Made by a program: the position numbers and the translations under genes. A stretch of 39,269 bases of DNA, taken from a virus. Positions 6,325 to 12,699 of this stretch are shown here, piece after piece. The DNA lies in the IMG/VR virus record IMGVR_UViG_3300005541_000012, positions 1 through 39,269 of that record, one strand, 5' to 3'. The notes under the pieces were generated by a model that saw nothing but the letters and a program-made list of their open reading frames with translations, was not told the origin of the DNA and ran no database searches. Position 1 is the first letter of the stretch; every line of letters starts with the position of its first letter.

Positions 6325-6528
6325 TCAATGTCTCCGCTCAAAGATCACACAATCGGCGCCAGCAATCGCGCGCGCCATCGCCACGGCGCCCGCATGATCG
6401 CTCGCCCAGCCGTAATCGCCGGCGCCTTTGCTTGACGGCCGCACCTGATAGCCGCCGTTCGCTGGCGTGAGATAAACCAACTCGCGCGGCTTGTGATCGG
6501 CCAAGAGGCCGGAAGGGATGAGGGTCAT
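6325..6528 (-). CDS. hypothetical phage protein, possibly frameshifted, 67 aa
   Basis: ATG 6528 overlaps the upstream stop (ATGA). Encodes MTLIPSGLLADHKPRELVYL...DYGWASDHAGAVAMARAIAG and ends DCVIFERRH. Directly after the stop, another frame continues with a protein-like IEVAERAQRMAAE until a TAG at about 6283. One base change would join them. It may be a real frameshift mutation, or the tail may be chance. Function unknown. Confidence 0.55.
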   Translation of the reverse strand: MTLIPSGLLADHKPRELVYLTPANGGYQVRPSSKGAGDYGWASDHAGAVAMARAIAGADCVIFERRH

Positions 6529-6899
6529 GGTTGCGCTCGCTGCCCGAGTTCCAGCGGCTCTTTCCCGACGAGGTTGCGTTGCAGCGGGTCCATGCCTCCA
6601 AGTTTTTCAATGACGGCGAGACAGGCACCAATCGCCTCGCAATATCCTTTCGCAACAAGGTCTTGTTCCAAGAACGTGCCGCCCAGCGAGTTGATCTCGT
6701 GCCACGCTTGATCGAGCATCCAAGTGCTTTCCGCCTCGCTGTTGAGGCCATTGCAAACGGCCGCTGCAACGGCGAGGTTGTCTTCGCGGGACAGTTCTCT
6801 TGCGCCAGTGGCGGCGACATCGATTCCATCGCGGCCAACCCAGCCCATCCCATCGTCGCCGCGCAATTCTCTAAAGCTGTACCCCTCTTTGTGGATCAT
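6525..6899 (-). CDS. hypothetical phage protein, 124 aa
   Basis: ATG 6899 with GGGAGG upstream, overlapping the previous stop (ATGA). Two regions: MIHKEGYSFRELRGDDG with a short Gly/Ala part, and a helical region including NLAVAAAVCNGLNSEAESTW and KGYCEAIGACLAVIEKLGGM. No recognised domain. Confidence 0.6.
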   Translation of the reverse strand: MIHKEGYSFRELRGDDGMGWVGRDGIDVAATGARELSREDNLAVAAAVCNGLNSEAESTWMLDQAWHEINSLGGTFLEQDLVAKGYCEAIGACLAVIEKLGGMDPLQRNLVGKEPLELGQRAQP

Positions 6900-7072
6900 G
6901 CGAGCCTCCCGATGCTGCGCGTGGCGATAAGGACGTTCGCCGCCGCTATGGGTGAAAAGCCCGACGCCAACAGGTGCGCGAGGCGTGATTGCTCTTCCGT
7001 GCTCAGGGTCGGCTCTTCGTCGCGCTTCGTGAGGGCCGTCTGTACTTTCGCGAAGAAACTGTCGTTTTTCAT
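6896..7072 (-). CDS. small hypothetical protein, 58 aa
   Basis: ATG 7072 with GGGAG ten bases upstream. Encodes MKNDSFFAKVQTALTKRDEE followed by STEEQSRLAHLLASGFSPIA and ATRSIGRLA, a compact helical protein with an HTH-like spacing. The stop is within ATGA shared with the next gene. Function unknown. Confidence 0.6.
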   Translation of the reverse strand: MKNDSFFAKVQTALTKRDEEPTLSTEEQSRLAHLLASGFSPIAAANVLIATRSIGRLA

Positions 7073-7085
7073 TGGGTGGACTCCC

Positions 7086-7169
7086 TCACAAAGTGACGCG
7101 CGAGGCGAGCGCTTCGGAAATCAAGCCGTCACGCGCCAGCATGTCCACGAAATCGACGCTCGTGACCAT
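7086..7169 (-). CDS. very small protein, 27 aa
   Basis: ATG 7169 lies one base after the previous stop, with GGAG inside the end of that gene. Encodes MVTSVDFVDMLARDGLISEA followed by LASRVTL. A single amphipathic helix. The strict spacing suggests translational coupling. Function unknown. Confidence 0.45.
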   Translation of the reverse strand: MVTSVDFVDMLARDGLISEALASRVTL

Positions 7170-7170
7170 T

Positions 7171-8364
7171 TCACCACTCCTTGATGGCAGTGAGATAAGC
7201 GATGGCGTGCTTGGACACGTCGCGGCCCTTGGCGCGAACTTCCGACGTGGAAGGAAATTCGCTCTTCCCGCCATAGGCCGACGTACCGAGAATGTGCCCG
7301 CCGCGCCAGCGGCCGACATATCCATCCGCCGCTTCGAGCAAGCGCAGCTTGCCGCCGCTTTTGTTTTTCTGGCATTCGCGCATTTCCTCAAGGATCGCGG
7401 GAATGTCGCCACCACCACGGCGTTGAGGGTGAACGAGCGCCGCGAACAGCGCAGTCGCAACGCCGCCGAACTCGCCGCGCACCATGCCGCCCAAGGTCGG
7501 CACTTCGCCGAAGGTCACGGGATCAAGGTATTCCATCGTGTCGAGATTGACCACGACGCGCTCTTGTCCTTGATCGACCTCGCTATCCAGCAAGCCGTGC
7601 CATTCGCCCGATGCCGGCGCCCGCGACCAATCGCGTTCGCTGATGCCGCAGCCGTTGAGGTAATCCCAGTCCTGCGACGTGTAGCCTTCGGCTGGAATGT
7701 AGCTCGCGATCGGCGGCGCCCAATCGCCCACGGCGATCTTCTGCGCTTTTGCCTTAACGCGGATCTTGCTGCGCCAGCCGTCGCCGAAATAGCGGACGGA
7801 GCACGCGCCCTCAAGAAACGCTGCGGCCATGTCACCAATGTCGGCATAGCTCGGATGATCGGGATGCTCGCGGTTGAACTCCTCCCAGCGCGCCAGCGCT
7901 TGCTCGAATTGAGCGCGGACCAATTGAGTGTGCCGCTTGGTGCCAGGTCGCGCCATATCCGAAGGGATGCGCCCAAAGCTGAGACTCATCGCCGAACTTT
8001 CGCTCAACGCCATGCCAGCATTGCGCTCGATATAATCGGCGAGCGTCGGCTTGTCGGCTTCGCGGTCAAGGCCCACGGCGCCGTAAAGCTCCGACAAGCG
8101 CGGACCGGACCAGCCGGGAATGTCGCCATCGTCGGCATAGTCGCCTTGCACGAGTACGCGCGTTGCCGCCCAGCGCCCGACGAAAGGCGAGCCGCCGCAA
8201 TCGGCCGGCATGTTGCCGCCGCGCTCAGTGACGAGCGCAAGCATCGCTTGAGGCGTCCCCGGCGTCGTGTAAAGCTGTTCGCCGGTCTTGAGACCACAAC
8301 CGAGTTGATGCGGCTCTAAACCCTCTTCGGCCTCGATCGAAACTGGCTTGTGATATTGACCCAT
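7171..8364 (-). CDS. conserved large phage hypothetical protein, 397 aa
   Basis: Start ATG 8364 with GGAG seven bases upstream. N-terminus MGQYHKPVSIEAEEGLEPHQ then LGCGLKTGEQ, a family I recognise only as hypothetical phage proteins with MGQYHKPVN... openings. Contains GRWAATRVLVQGDYADDGDI and a long central region with WRSKIRVKAKAQKIAVGDWA; the C-terminus includes GRWRGGHILGTSAYG. No catalytic motif visible. It is the largest gene of the leftward accessory unit. Confidence 0.7.
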   Translation of the reverse strand: MGQYHKPVSIEAEEGLEPHQLGCGLKTGEQLYTTPGTPQAMLALVTERGGNMPADCGGSPFVGRWAATRVLVQGDYADDGDIPGWSGPRLSELYGAVGLDREADKPTLADYIERNAGMALSESSAMSLSFGRIPSDMARPGTKRHTQLVRAQFEQALARWEEFNREHPDHPSYADIGDMAAAFLEGACSVRYFGDGWRSKIRVKAKAQKIAVGDWAPPIASYIPAEGYTSQDWDYLNGCGISERDWSRAPASGEWHGLLDSEVDQGQERVVVNLDTMEYLDPVTFGEVPTLGGMVRGEFGGVATALFAALVHPQRRGGGDIPAILEEMRECQKNKSGGKLRLLEAADGYVGRWRGGHILGTSAYGGKSEFPSTSEVRAKGRDVSKHAIAYLTAIKEW

Positions 8365-8452
8365 CTTAAGTCTCCGTGCCCCTGAGAACCCGCGAGGCGC
8401 CGGGGTCTGGCACTCACCAAGGCGCCCGCCGCAGCAGGCGCCGGAGTAAGGG

Positions 8453-8752
8453 TCAGGCGGCGCAACCAATCGACTGGCCGAATGCAGCTTGATAAGCAGC
8501 CTCGAAAGCCGCACTCGAAAGCCGCGCCTTCTTGTTGCCGCCGTCGATCGCGTTCAAGTGCTTTCCCGTCGTTGTGCTCCAATCGTTTTGCCGAACGACA
8601 ACGCGATCGCCGCACTTGCGAAAGGCAACCAGCGTGCGATAGGAGAAGTAGAAATCGTTGCCAGCGGCGTCCGTGAACACAAGCGCGTGCGCGCCGTAGT
8701 TACCGGACTGATAGTTGCCGTACACTTGCCAAGTCGGTAATGCGGTCTTCAT
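8453..8752 (-). CDS. hypothetical phage protein, 99 aa
   Basis: ATG 8752 with GGAGGG upstream encodes MKTALPTWQVYGNYQSGNYG...AHALVFTDAAGNDFYFSYRT with a C-terminal helix ending near FGQSIGCAA. Phage proteins of this layout (YGNYSSxNYGAHAL...FYFSYxTVVAF) are known only as hypotheticals, probably beta-rich. It is the first gene after the promoter at 8788-8816. Confidence 0.65.
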   Translation of the reverse strand: MKTALPTWQVYGNYQSGNYGAHALVFTDAAGNDFYFSYRTLVAFRKCGDRVVVRQNDWSTTTGKHLNAIDGGNKKARLSSAAFEAAYQAAFGQSIGCAA

Positions 8753-8787
8753 GTAACCCTCCATTTGCGCGGCGTCTCGATAACGGG

Positions 8788-8816
8788 AATGTAGGCGCGT
8801 CGCCTGAATTACGCAA
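8788..8816 (-). promoter_or_regulatory. candidate leftward promoter of accessory operon
   Basis: On the minus strand TTGCGT (8816-8811), a 17-base spacer and TACATT (8793-8788) precede the 8752 start by about 36 bases. The dyad operator at 8841-8858 lies about 25 bases upstream. Confidence 0.5.
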
Positions 8817-8840
8817 GCGCATAACGACGCAATTCCGCAC

Positions 8841-8858
8841 GATCACGGAAATGTGATC
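8841..8858. promoter_or_regulatory. dispersed operator, site 1
   Basis: GATCACGGAAATGTGATC, an 18-bp dyad with six-base perfect arms. One of five intergenic copies of the same pattern; this copy lies upstream of the leftward accessory promoter. Confidence 0.7.
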
Positions 8859-9402
8859 ATATCATGCGAGATTGTCGATTTTTCTGGACGGGCGGATTAA
8901 AGGCAGAGCATGCTCGCAAAAGCTTAGAGGCTCCGAAGAGCCCCCTTGCCGAGAACGGGCGAAGGTCATCAGCCTTCGCGGTCTCTGATGCACAACCGCG
9001 GCGACGGCGTGATCTGGATGTCCATTAGCACAAAATCAACCAAACCCGCAAGTCGCCCATGAGTAGGCGACACCGGGATCAAACCGACTGGCGCCGGCAG
9101 CAACTCACCAGGCCCTGATCTCGCGGAACCCGCGGGACAACGGACCGCGCACCGCACCGCCACCCAAGAAAAGACCGTCACATCGGAAAGGGTGCAACGC
9201 GCCAACGCCGCAGACGGATTAACCCCAAAGCCTACCAAGCGACAGACTTACCCCAAACTCTGCCCCGGCATACCCAGCGCCGCCCCGGAAGCTGGGTCCG
9301 CCCCTCTTTTCAACTCTTCCTTGGCCGCCGGAGTACGAGCCCGAAGGGCGGAGCGACTGTCTGAGCTTGCACATCGCCCAAATCGCATTTACCGTCCACA
9401 CC
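8859..9402. other. non-coding stretch with hairpins
   Basis: Contains two tidy hairpins: GGCTC-CGAA-GAGCC (8929-8942; a UUCG tetraloop when read leftward) and GCGAAGG/CCTTCGC (8959-8965/8973-8979). Two tiny rightward frames overlap by ATGA (8988-9062 and about 9059-9118) but have no ribosome-binding sites. From about 9000 the plus strand is rich in C and A. No convincing gene. Confidence 0.4.
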
Positions 9403-9690
9403 ATGCGAGCACAATGCACCGTCACCACCAGGCTAGGCGCCTCTGATACAAGGCGAATCAAGCAAATCGCCGCCCGCGAAGGAACCACCCCGAGCCGATT
9501 GCTTCGGAACCTGTTCAACAACGTGTACCCGCAGTCCACGTACCCTCTCGTCACGGTTGCACCGGCCACCACATACGTGCCCCCTCGCCAAATCGCGCCC
9601 TACGCAGGCGACGAACGAACCCGCCGGCCATGGGAACAACAAGCCGACCAGCAAGCCGAGCCGACAACCAAACGGCTTACCGACAACTAG
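9403..9690 (+). CDS. ribbon-helix-helix-like protein, 95 aa
   Basis: From ATG 9403: MRAQCTVTTRLGASDTRRIK followed by QIAAREGTTPSRLLRNLF. A strand (TVTTRL) plus two helices with REGTTPSRLL matches CopG/Arc-type RHH DNA-binding proteins. The C-terminal part is Pro/Gln/Thr-rich and probably disordered. An in-frame TTG at 9367 is an alternative start; neither has a clear Shine-Dalgarno. Could be a repressor acting on nearby sites. Confidence 0.55.
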   Translation: MRAQCTVTTRLGASDTRRIKQIAAREGTTPSRLLRNLFNNVYPQSTYPLVTVAPATTYVPPRQIAPYAGDERTRRPWEQQADQQAEPTTKRLTDN

Positions 9691-10175
9691 CCCAACAATC
9701 CCAACAACTTGCAAGCCAGTTGACTTTTAAATCAACACGCCACGCCAGCAAGAGAGACTGCGACAATCAACGCTTTCGCCGCCCGCTTTGAAAGGGGGTG
9801 ATGCCACATAACCCCGGAGACGCCGGCCGAGATAAGACGACGGCCCTAGCAACGATTGCGAGCTAGGGCCGAGTCGTGATGAAACCGCTGGCGAATCAAT
9901 GTGTTGCGCGTGACGGTGTTAAAAGACCGACACAGGATCGTGACGGTGCCGCGGCTCGAGCGGCGTCACGCCTGGCAGCCCCGGCCGAGTCGCCGGCGCC
10001 CGACCGCCGATGGGACGCGGCCCCATCGAAAATGTTTCGTCACAACGCCTTCCCCGTAAAAAAGTTTTCGCATACGTTGGGATATGATGGTAGGAATGGG
10101 TGATCTGGGATGCGTTTTGGCGTGTGATTTGGTAGGTGTACCTGGATGGGTTTGCGGGTCTACGTGGGGGTTTTG
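9691..10175. other. non-coding stretch before the methylase remnant
   Basis: Holds a GTTGA/TCAAC dyad at about 9718-9736 and a strong hairpin GGCCCTAGC/GCTAGGGCC (9842-9850/9862-9870). The plus strand changes from C/A-rich (9000-9760) to T/G-rich (10080-10200). A frame at about 9876-10103 has no ribosome-binding site and no protein-like content. Confidence 0.4.
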
Positions 10176-10283
10176 ATGCCGTTAGCGATAGACCTGTATT
10201 GCGGGCTTGGCGGGTGGGCGACGGACCCGAGAGCACTCCCCTTCGGTGCTCGATGCGCGAATCGGGTCCGGGTAATACCGTAG
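10176..10283 (+). pseudogene. remnant of a DNA cytosine methyltransferase
   Basis: A 35-codon frame starts MPLAIDLYCGLGGWATDP. AIDLYCGLGGWA is motif I (S-adenosylmethionine binding) of phage and bacterial C5-cytosine methylases, which normally run to 200 residues or more. Here it fails after about 15 residues and stops at 10283; no catalytic PC motif follows. The region just after also forms hairpins. A degraded gene piece is the simplest reading. Confidence 0.55.
10213..10269 (+). other. nested hairpin inside the methylase remnant
   Basis: GGACCCGA (10213-10220) pairs with TCGGGTCC (10262-10269), and inside it GAGCAC (10221-10226) pairs with GTGCTC (10236-10241). Well-formed helices where a methylase should continue suggest this is now a structured non-coding region. 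Confidence 0.4.
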
Positions 10284-10296
10284 GGGCGGCGCCCTC

Positions 10297-10314
10297 GATC
10301 ACGGGAACGTGATG
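10297..10314. promoter_or_regulatory. dispersed operator, site 2
   Basis: GATCACGGGAACGTGATG, one mismatch from a full 18-bp dyad. Lies upstream of the terminator and the tRNA array. Confidence 0.7.
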
Positions 10315-10373
10315 CTGGAGTTCAGAATGGTCATGGACGGGGAGGTTAGATTGGGTTATCGTCGGCGTTGACA

Positions 10374-10469
10374 TGATCGAGAAACCGACGACATCGCCGA
10401 TATCAGCCGCGCCCGAACATAATTGCGGGTATCGGTTGCCGGCGCGCGGGGTTCCGATGATCGGGTGAA
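10374..10469 (+). CDS. possible 31-aa peptide
   Basis: ATG 10374 follows TTGACA (10368-10373) and encodes MIEKPTTSPISAAPEHNCGY then RLPARGVPMIG. No ribosome-binding site close by. It ends just before an intrinsic terminator at 10494, so a short transcript could cover it. Weak candidate. Confidence 0.2.
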
Positions 10470-10493
10470 ATCATCGCCTGGTTGGAAGATCGG

Positions 10494-10527
10494 AACCCTC
10501 CGCAGAAAGTCGGAGGGTTTTTCTTTT
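10494..10527 (+). terminator. intrinsic terminator upstream of the tRNA array
   Basis: AACCCTCCG (10494-10502) pairs with CGGAGGGTT (10511-10519) across an 8-base loop, followed by TTTCTTTT. A textbook rho-independent terminator for rightward transcription. It separates the upstream region from the tRNA genes beginning at 10609. Confidence 0.85.
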
Positions 10528-10608
10528 AGACCCGGCAGGTTGGTGGAAGCCCCAGCTCGAGCGCCGAGACGTGTGCGGCCTGCGCAACAGCTATTTGTTT
10601 TTCGGTAT

Positions 10609-10681
10609 GGGCCGGGCGACGGGTCGCGGTCGATCCCTGCAAGATCGATGGCATAGGGTTCAACTCCCTGACGGTCCACCA
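10609..10681 (+). tRNA. tRNA-Ala(TGC)
   Basis: Acceptor GGGCCGG/ACGGTCC with the alanine-specific G3:U70 pair. Anticodon loop CCTGCAA has C33 instead of U33. Short D-loop CGGG; T-loop TTCAACT. CCA encoded. Confidence 0.85.
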
Positions 10682-10682
10682 T

Positions 10683-10757
10683 GCGGATATAGCTCAGTGG
10701 TCGAGCAGCGCGTTGCCAACGCGCCGATGAGGGGTTCGATTCCCCCTATCCGCTCCA
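10683..10757 (+). tRNA. tRNA-Gly(GCC)
   Basis: Canonical cloverleaf. Acceptor GCGGATA/TATCCGC, D-loop AGTGGTC, anticodon loop TTGCCAA, T-loop TTCGATT, U73, CCA encoded. Confidence 0.95.
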
Positions 10758-10761
10758 ACAC

Positions 10762-10856
10762 GGTCGCTGGCTCTGGTGAGCGGGTGCGCCTTATAAGCGC
10801 GCGAGAGCGGGCGGACGGCCTGCGACGGGTGGGTTCGACCCCCACGGCGACTACCA
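10762..10856 (+). tRNA. atypical long-arm tRNA, anticodon TAT (Ile?)
   Basis: Acceptor GGTCGCT/GGCGACT, T-arm GTGGG-TTCGACC-CCCAC and CCA are clear. Anticodon loop CTTATAA on TGCGC/GCGCG gives TAT (codon AUA). The D-arm is GCTC-TGGT-GAGC with a 4-base loop, and a long variable region of about 27 bases contains GCGGGC/GCCTGC. Isoleucine tRNAs are normally short-armed, so charging identity is uncertain. Confidence 0.6.
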
Positions 10857-10857
10857 A

Positions 10858-10929
10858 AGCGGGAAGCCTCAGAGGCCAGCGAGTCTCATAAACTCGCCAT
10901 AGAGGGTGCGACTCCCTCTCCCGCCACCA
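10858..10929 (+). tRNA. tRNA-Met(CAT) or Ile2
   Basis: Anticodon loop CTCATAA. Position 1:72 is an A-C mismatch, recalling initiators, but the anticodon stem CGAGT/ACTCG lacks the initiator GGG/CCC. Minimal D-arm (loop TCAGA: AG instead of GG) with T-loop TGCGACT (G55). CCA encoded. Confidence 0.75.
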
Positions 10930-10933
10930 ATCG

Positions 10934-11009
10934 GCCGACGTAGCAATGATGGTTCATGCACGCGCCTGAAGAGCGCAGGATCTCCGTTCGATCCGGAGCG
11001 TCGGCACCA
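10934..11009 (+). tRNA. tRNA-Phe(GAA)
   Basis: Acceptor GCCGACG/CGTCGGC. D-loop contains TGGTT, anticodon loop CTGAAGA, T-loop TTCGATC, A73, CCA encoded. Confidence 0.93.
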
Positions 11010-11012
11010 CTC

Positions 11013-11088
11013 GCGTCCTTAGTAGTTTGGGAACTGCCTTGGGCTTCCAACCCAATGATGCTCGGTTCGATTCCGGCAGGACGCTCCA
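11013..11088 (+). tRNA. tRNA-Gly(TCC)
   Basis: Acceptor GCGTCCT/AGGACGC. D-stem GTAG/CTGC with loop TTTGGGAA, anticodon loop CTTCCAA, T-loop TTCGATT, U73, CCA. Confidence 0.93.
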
Positions 11089-11094
11089 CGTTGA

Positions 11095-11170
11095 TCCCTA
11101 CAGACGAACATGGCGGACGTACCTGACTGTTAATCAGGGTAGCGAGGTTCGATTCCTCGGTAGGGAACCA
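11095..11170 (+). tRNA. tRNA-Asn(GTT)
   Basis: Acceptor TCCCTAC/GTAGGGA. D-loop AACATGGCGGA, anticodon loop CTGTTAA, T-arm CGAGG-TTCGATT-CCTCG, CCA. Confidence 0.93.
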
Positions 11171-11173
11171 ATT

Positions 11174-11246
11174 GCACCCGAGCTGAAGCCAGCAACGCGG
11201 TCTCCAAAACCGCCGTTCGTGGGAGCGTTACCTACCGGGTGTGCCA
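11174..11246 (+). tRNA. tRNA-Trp(CCA)
   Basis: Acceptor GCACCCG/CGGGTGT, G73. Anticodon loop CTCCAAA on GCGGT/ACCGC. Minimal D-arm GCTG-AAGC-CAGC lacks GG; T-loop AGCGTTA has A54, G55 and U58. D- and T-loops are changed together. CCA encoded. Confidence 0.85.
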
Positions 11247-11249
11247 ATT

Positions 11250-11324
11250 CGACCGCGAGCCAGCAAGTGCAGGCGTCGGTCTGCAAAACCGAATAGCGCG
11301 GTGCGATACCGCGGCGGTCGTCCA
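11250..11324 (+). tRNA. tRNA-Cys(GCA)
   Basis: Acceptor CGACCGC/GCGGTCG, U73 as expected for Cys. Anticodon loop CTGCAAA. D-loop AGCAAGTGCA has AG for GG; T-loop TGCGATA has G55. CCA encoded. Confidence 0.9.
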
Positions 11325-11325
11325 T

Positions 11326-11402
11326 GGCGATGCGACTCAGCTAGTGAAGAGGCCCGGCTGTGAACCGGGCACCGACGAGTGCAATCCTCGTGCATCGCCC
11401 CA
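11326..11402 (+). tRNA. tRNA-His(GTG)
   Basis: Encodes the histidine hallmark G-1 (11326) opposite C73. Acceptor GCGATGC/GCATCGC, anticodon loop CTGTGAA. D-loop AGCTAGTGAA has AG where AGCTGGT is usual; T-loop TGCAATC has G55. CCA encoded. Confidence 0.92.
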
Positions 11403-11407
11403 GTTAC

Positions 11408-11482
11408 GCCGTCATCGTTCAGTGGCAGGACAGCCGCCTTGTAAGCGGCTAACGGAGGTTCGATCCCATCCTGGCGGCACCA
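11408..11482 (+). tRNA. tRNA-Thr(TGT)
   Basis: Acceptor GCCGTCA/TGGCGGC, D-loop AGTGGCA, anticodon loop CTTGTAA, T-loop TTCGATC. T-stem has one internal mismatch. CCA encoded. Confidence 0.9.
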
Positions 11483-11485
11483 TTC

Positions 11486-11560
11486 GGCGGTTTAGAGGGT
11501 GGGCCCTCCGCGCGGCTCTGACCCGCGTAGAAGACAGTTCGATCCTGTCGACCGCTTCCA
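11486..11560 (+). tRNA. tRNA-Gln(CTG)
   Basis: Acceptor GGCGGTT/GACCGCT, D-stem GAGG/CCTC with loop GTGGGC, anticodon loop CTCTGAC on CGCGG/CCGCG, T-arm GACAG-TTCGATC-CTGTC, CCA. Confidence 0.9.
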
Positions 11561-11563
11561 TTT

Positions 11564-11637
11564 GGCGCGCTCGTTCAATAGCAGGACGCAAGCCTTTGAA
11601 GCTTGCTATCGTGGTGCAAATCCACGGCGCGCTTCCA
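11564..11637 (+). tRNA. tRNA-Gln(TTG)
   Basis: Acceptor GGCGCGC/GCGCGCT. Anticodon loop CTTTGAA on CAAGC/GCTTG. D-loop AATAGCA (usual form AATGGCA) and T-loop TGCAAAT, so GG to AG pairs with U55 to G55. CCA abuts the next tRNA with no spacer. Confidence 0.9.
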
Positions 11638-11714
11638 CGCCCGTTCGTCTAGCGGTTCTGGACATCCGCCTCTCAAGCGGAAGGTGTCGGGGTCAGCACC
11701 CACACGGGCGGCCA
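11638..11714 (+). tRNA. tRNA-Glu(CTC)
   Basis: Acceptor CGCCCGT/ACGGGCG, G73 usual for Glu. D-loop AGCGGTTCT, anticodon loop CTCTCAA. T-stem is weak (three firm pairs) and T-loop GTCAGCA has G54 and G58 but keeps U55-C56. CCA encoded. Confidence 0.85.
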
Positions 11715-11718
11715 TTTT

Positions 11719-11793
11719 GCGGGTGTGGCGCACGGCGACGCACGCGGGCTTAAACCCCAGCGGTTTAGGGTTCGACTCCCTACACCCGCACCA
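11719..11793 (+). tRNA. tRNA-Leu(TAA), short variable arm
   Basis: Acceptor GCGGGTG/CACCCGC, D-loop CACGGCGA, anticodon loop CTTAAAC with an imperfect stem (bulged A), T-arm TAGGG-TTCGACT-CCCTA, CCA. Lacks the long variable arm of bacterial leucine tRNAs. Confidence 0.75.
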
Positions 11794-11797
11794 ATTT

Positions 11798-11874
11798 GCG
11801 CGCGTATCCCAACCGGCAGAGGAACGACGTTGAGAACGTCGCGAGTGTGCGTTCGAATCGCACCGCGCGCACCA
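11798..11874 (+). tRNA. tRNA-Leu(GAG), short variable arm
   Basis: Acceptor GCGCGCG/CGCGCGC, D-loop CAACCGGCAGA, anticodon loop TTGAGAA on CGACG/CGTCG, five-base variable loop, T-loop TTCGAAT, A73, CCA. Confidence 0.9.
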
Positions 11875-11875
11875 T

Positions 11876-11953
11876 GCGCCCGTAGACCAATCGGTAGGAG
11901 TCATGACGTTCAGACCGTCAGCAGTGTCGGTTCGAATCCGACCGGGCGTACCA
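11876..11953 (+). tRNA. tRNA-Leu(CAG), short variable arm
   Basis: Acceptor GCGCCCG/CGGGCGT, D-loop CAATCGGTAGGA, anticodon loop TTCAGAC on TGACG/CGTCA, short variable loop, T-loop TTCGAAT, A73, CCA. Confidence 0.9.
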
Positions 11954-11959
11954 ATTCAA

Positions 11960-12045
11960 GGAGGGTGCCGGTGCATGGGCGCCAAACGGTCCCGAAAACC
12001 GTGGATGCTTTCGGGCATAGGGTTCGATTCCTTCACCCTCCGCCA
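11960..12045 (+). tRNA. tRNA-Ser(CGA)
   Basis: Acceptor GGAGGGT/ACCCTCC, G73 and a long variable arm, all serine features. Anticodon loop CCCGAAA on ACGGT/ACCGT has C33. T-loop TTCGATT. CCA encoded. Confidence 0.88.
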
Positions 12046-12050
12046 TTTCC

Positions 12051-12143
12051 GGAGCGCGCAAGCCGTCAGGCGACGGCGCTGGTTTGCTAAACCGTGCGTG
12101 CGGCGTTAAGTCGCATGGGTTTCGAATACCCGCCGCTCCGCCA
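12051..12143 (+). tRNA. tRNA-Ser(GCT)
   Basis: Acceptor GGAGCGC/CCGCTCC, G73, D-loop GTCAGGCGAC, anticodon loop TTGCTAA, long variable arm, T-loop TTCGAAT, CCA. Confidence 0.88.
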
Positions 12144-12146
12144 TTC

Positions 12147-12220
12147 GCCCCTGTAGCACAATGGTAGTGCATCGCTTTGGTAAGGCGAGGATCACGGGTC
12201 AGTACCGTGCCGGGGCTCCA
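12147..12220 (+). tRNA. tRNA-Thr(GGT)
   Basis: Acceptor GCCCCTG/CCGGGGC, D-arm GCAC-AATGGTA-GTGC, anticodon loop TTGGTAA. T-loop GTCAGTA carries G54 and G58 but retains U55-C56. CCA encoded. Confidence 0.9.
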
Positions 12221-12223
12221 TTC

Positions 12224-12308
12224 GAGTCGGGAAAGCTGATGGTTTCAGCGAGCGGTCTGTAAAATCGCGCCCTGCGGGGGAGCAGTTCGATTCTGCACCG
12301 GCTCACCA
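12224..12308 (+). tRNA. tRNA-Tyr(GTA)
   Basis: Acceptor GAGTCGG/CCGGCTC, D-arm GCTG-ATGGTTT-CAGC, anticodon loop CTGTAAA, long variable arm, T-loop TTCGATT, A73, CCA. Confidence 0.92.
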
Positions 12309-12309
12309 C

Positions 12310-12385
12310 GGTCCTTTAGCTCAACGGCTGAGAGCACGCGGCCGATAACCGCGCGATCACGGTTCGACCCCGTGAAGGACTACCA
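12310..12385 (+). tRNA. tRNA-Ile(GAT)
   Basis: Acceptor GGTCCTT/AAGGACT, D-arm GCTC-AACGGCTGA-GAGC, T-loop TTCGACC. Anticodon loop CCGATAA on CGCGG/CCGCG: C33 replaces the near-universal U33. CCA encoded. Confidence 0.92.
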
Positions 12386-12390
12386 ATGCG

Positions 12391-12465
12391 GGGGGCATAG
12401 CTCAATGGCAGAGCTACCGCCTCTTAAGCGGCAGACCGCGGGTTCGATTCCCCGTGCCCCTACCA
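12391..12465 (+). tRNA. tRNA-Lys(CTT)
   Basis: Acceptor GGGGGCA/TGCCCCT, D-loop AATGGCA, anticodon loop CTCTTAA, T-loop TTCGATT with a partly mismatched T-stem, A73, CCA. Confidence 0.9.
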
Positions 12466-12466
12466 T

Positions 12467-12541
12467 GCACCGTAAGCCAACTGTTGGAGGCCCCGCCCTG
12501 TCACGGCGGTTAGACGGGTTAGATCCCCGTACGGTGCGCCA
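12467..12541 (+). tRNA. tRNA-Asp(GTC)
   Basis: Acceptor GCACCGT/ACGGTGC, G73. Anticodon loop CTGTCAC. D-loop AACTGTTGGA has GT in place of GG and T-loop TTAGATC has A56, so U19-A56 can replace G19-C56. CCA encoded. Confidence 0.9.
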
Positions 12542-12546
12542 GTTTC

Positions 12547-12621
12547 CGGCGTGTAAGTCAGCAGCAGACGGAATGCTTTGGGAGCATTCAGACGGGGGTG
12601 CAAGTCCCTCCACGCCGACCA
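12547..12621 (+). tRNA. tRNA-Pro(TGG)
   Basis: Starts with C1:G72, typical of bacterial proline tRNAs. Anticodon loop TTTGGGA on AATGC/GCATT. D-loop AGCAGCA (AG for GG), T-loop TGCAAGT (G55). CCA encoded. Confidence 0.92.
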
Positions 12622-12624
12622 ATT

Positions 12625-12698
12625 GCCCATGTGCCGCCGAGACGGCGCCGACGGTCCTAACGTTGGGAAGCCGGGTTTGACTCCCGGCATGGGCTCCA
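12625..12698 (+). tRNA. tRNA-Arg(CCT)
   Basis: Acceptor GCCCATG/CATGGGC. Anticodon loop GTCCTAA. Small D-loop CCGAGA and T-loop TTTGACT: A19-U56 can replace G19-C56. CCA encoded. Confidence 0.88.
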
Positions 12699-12699
12699 G

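Noticed and set aside
9876-10103. Rightward frame of 75 codons
   Set aside because: No ribosome-binding site, composition not protein-like and it overlaps a hairpin-rich non-coding region.
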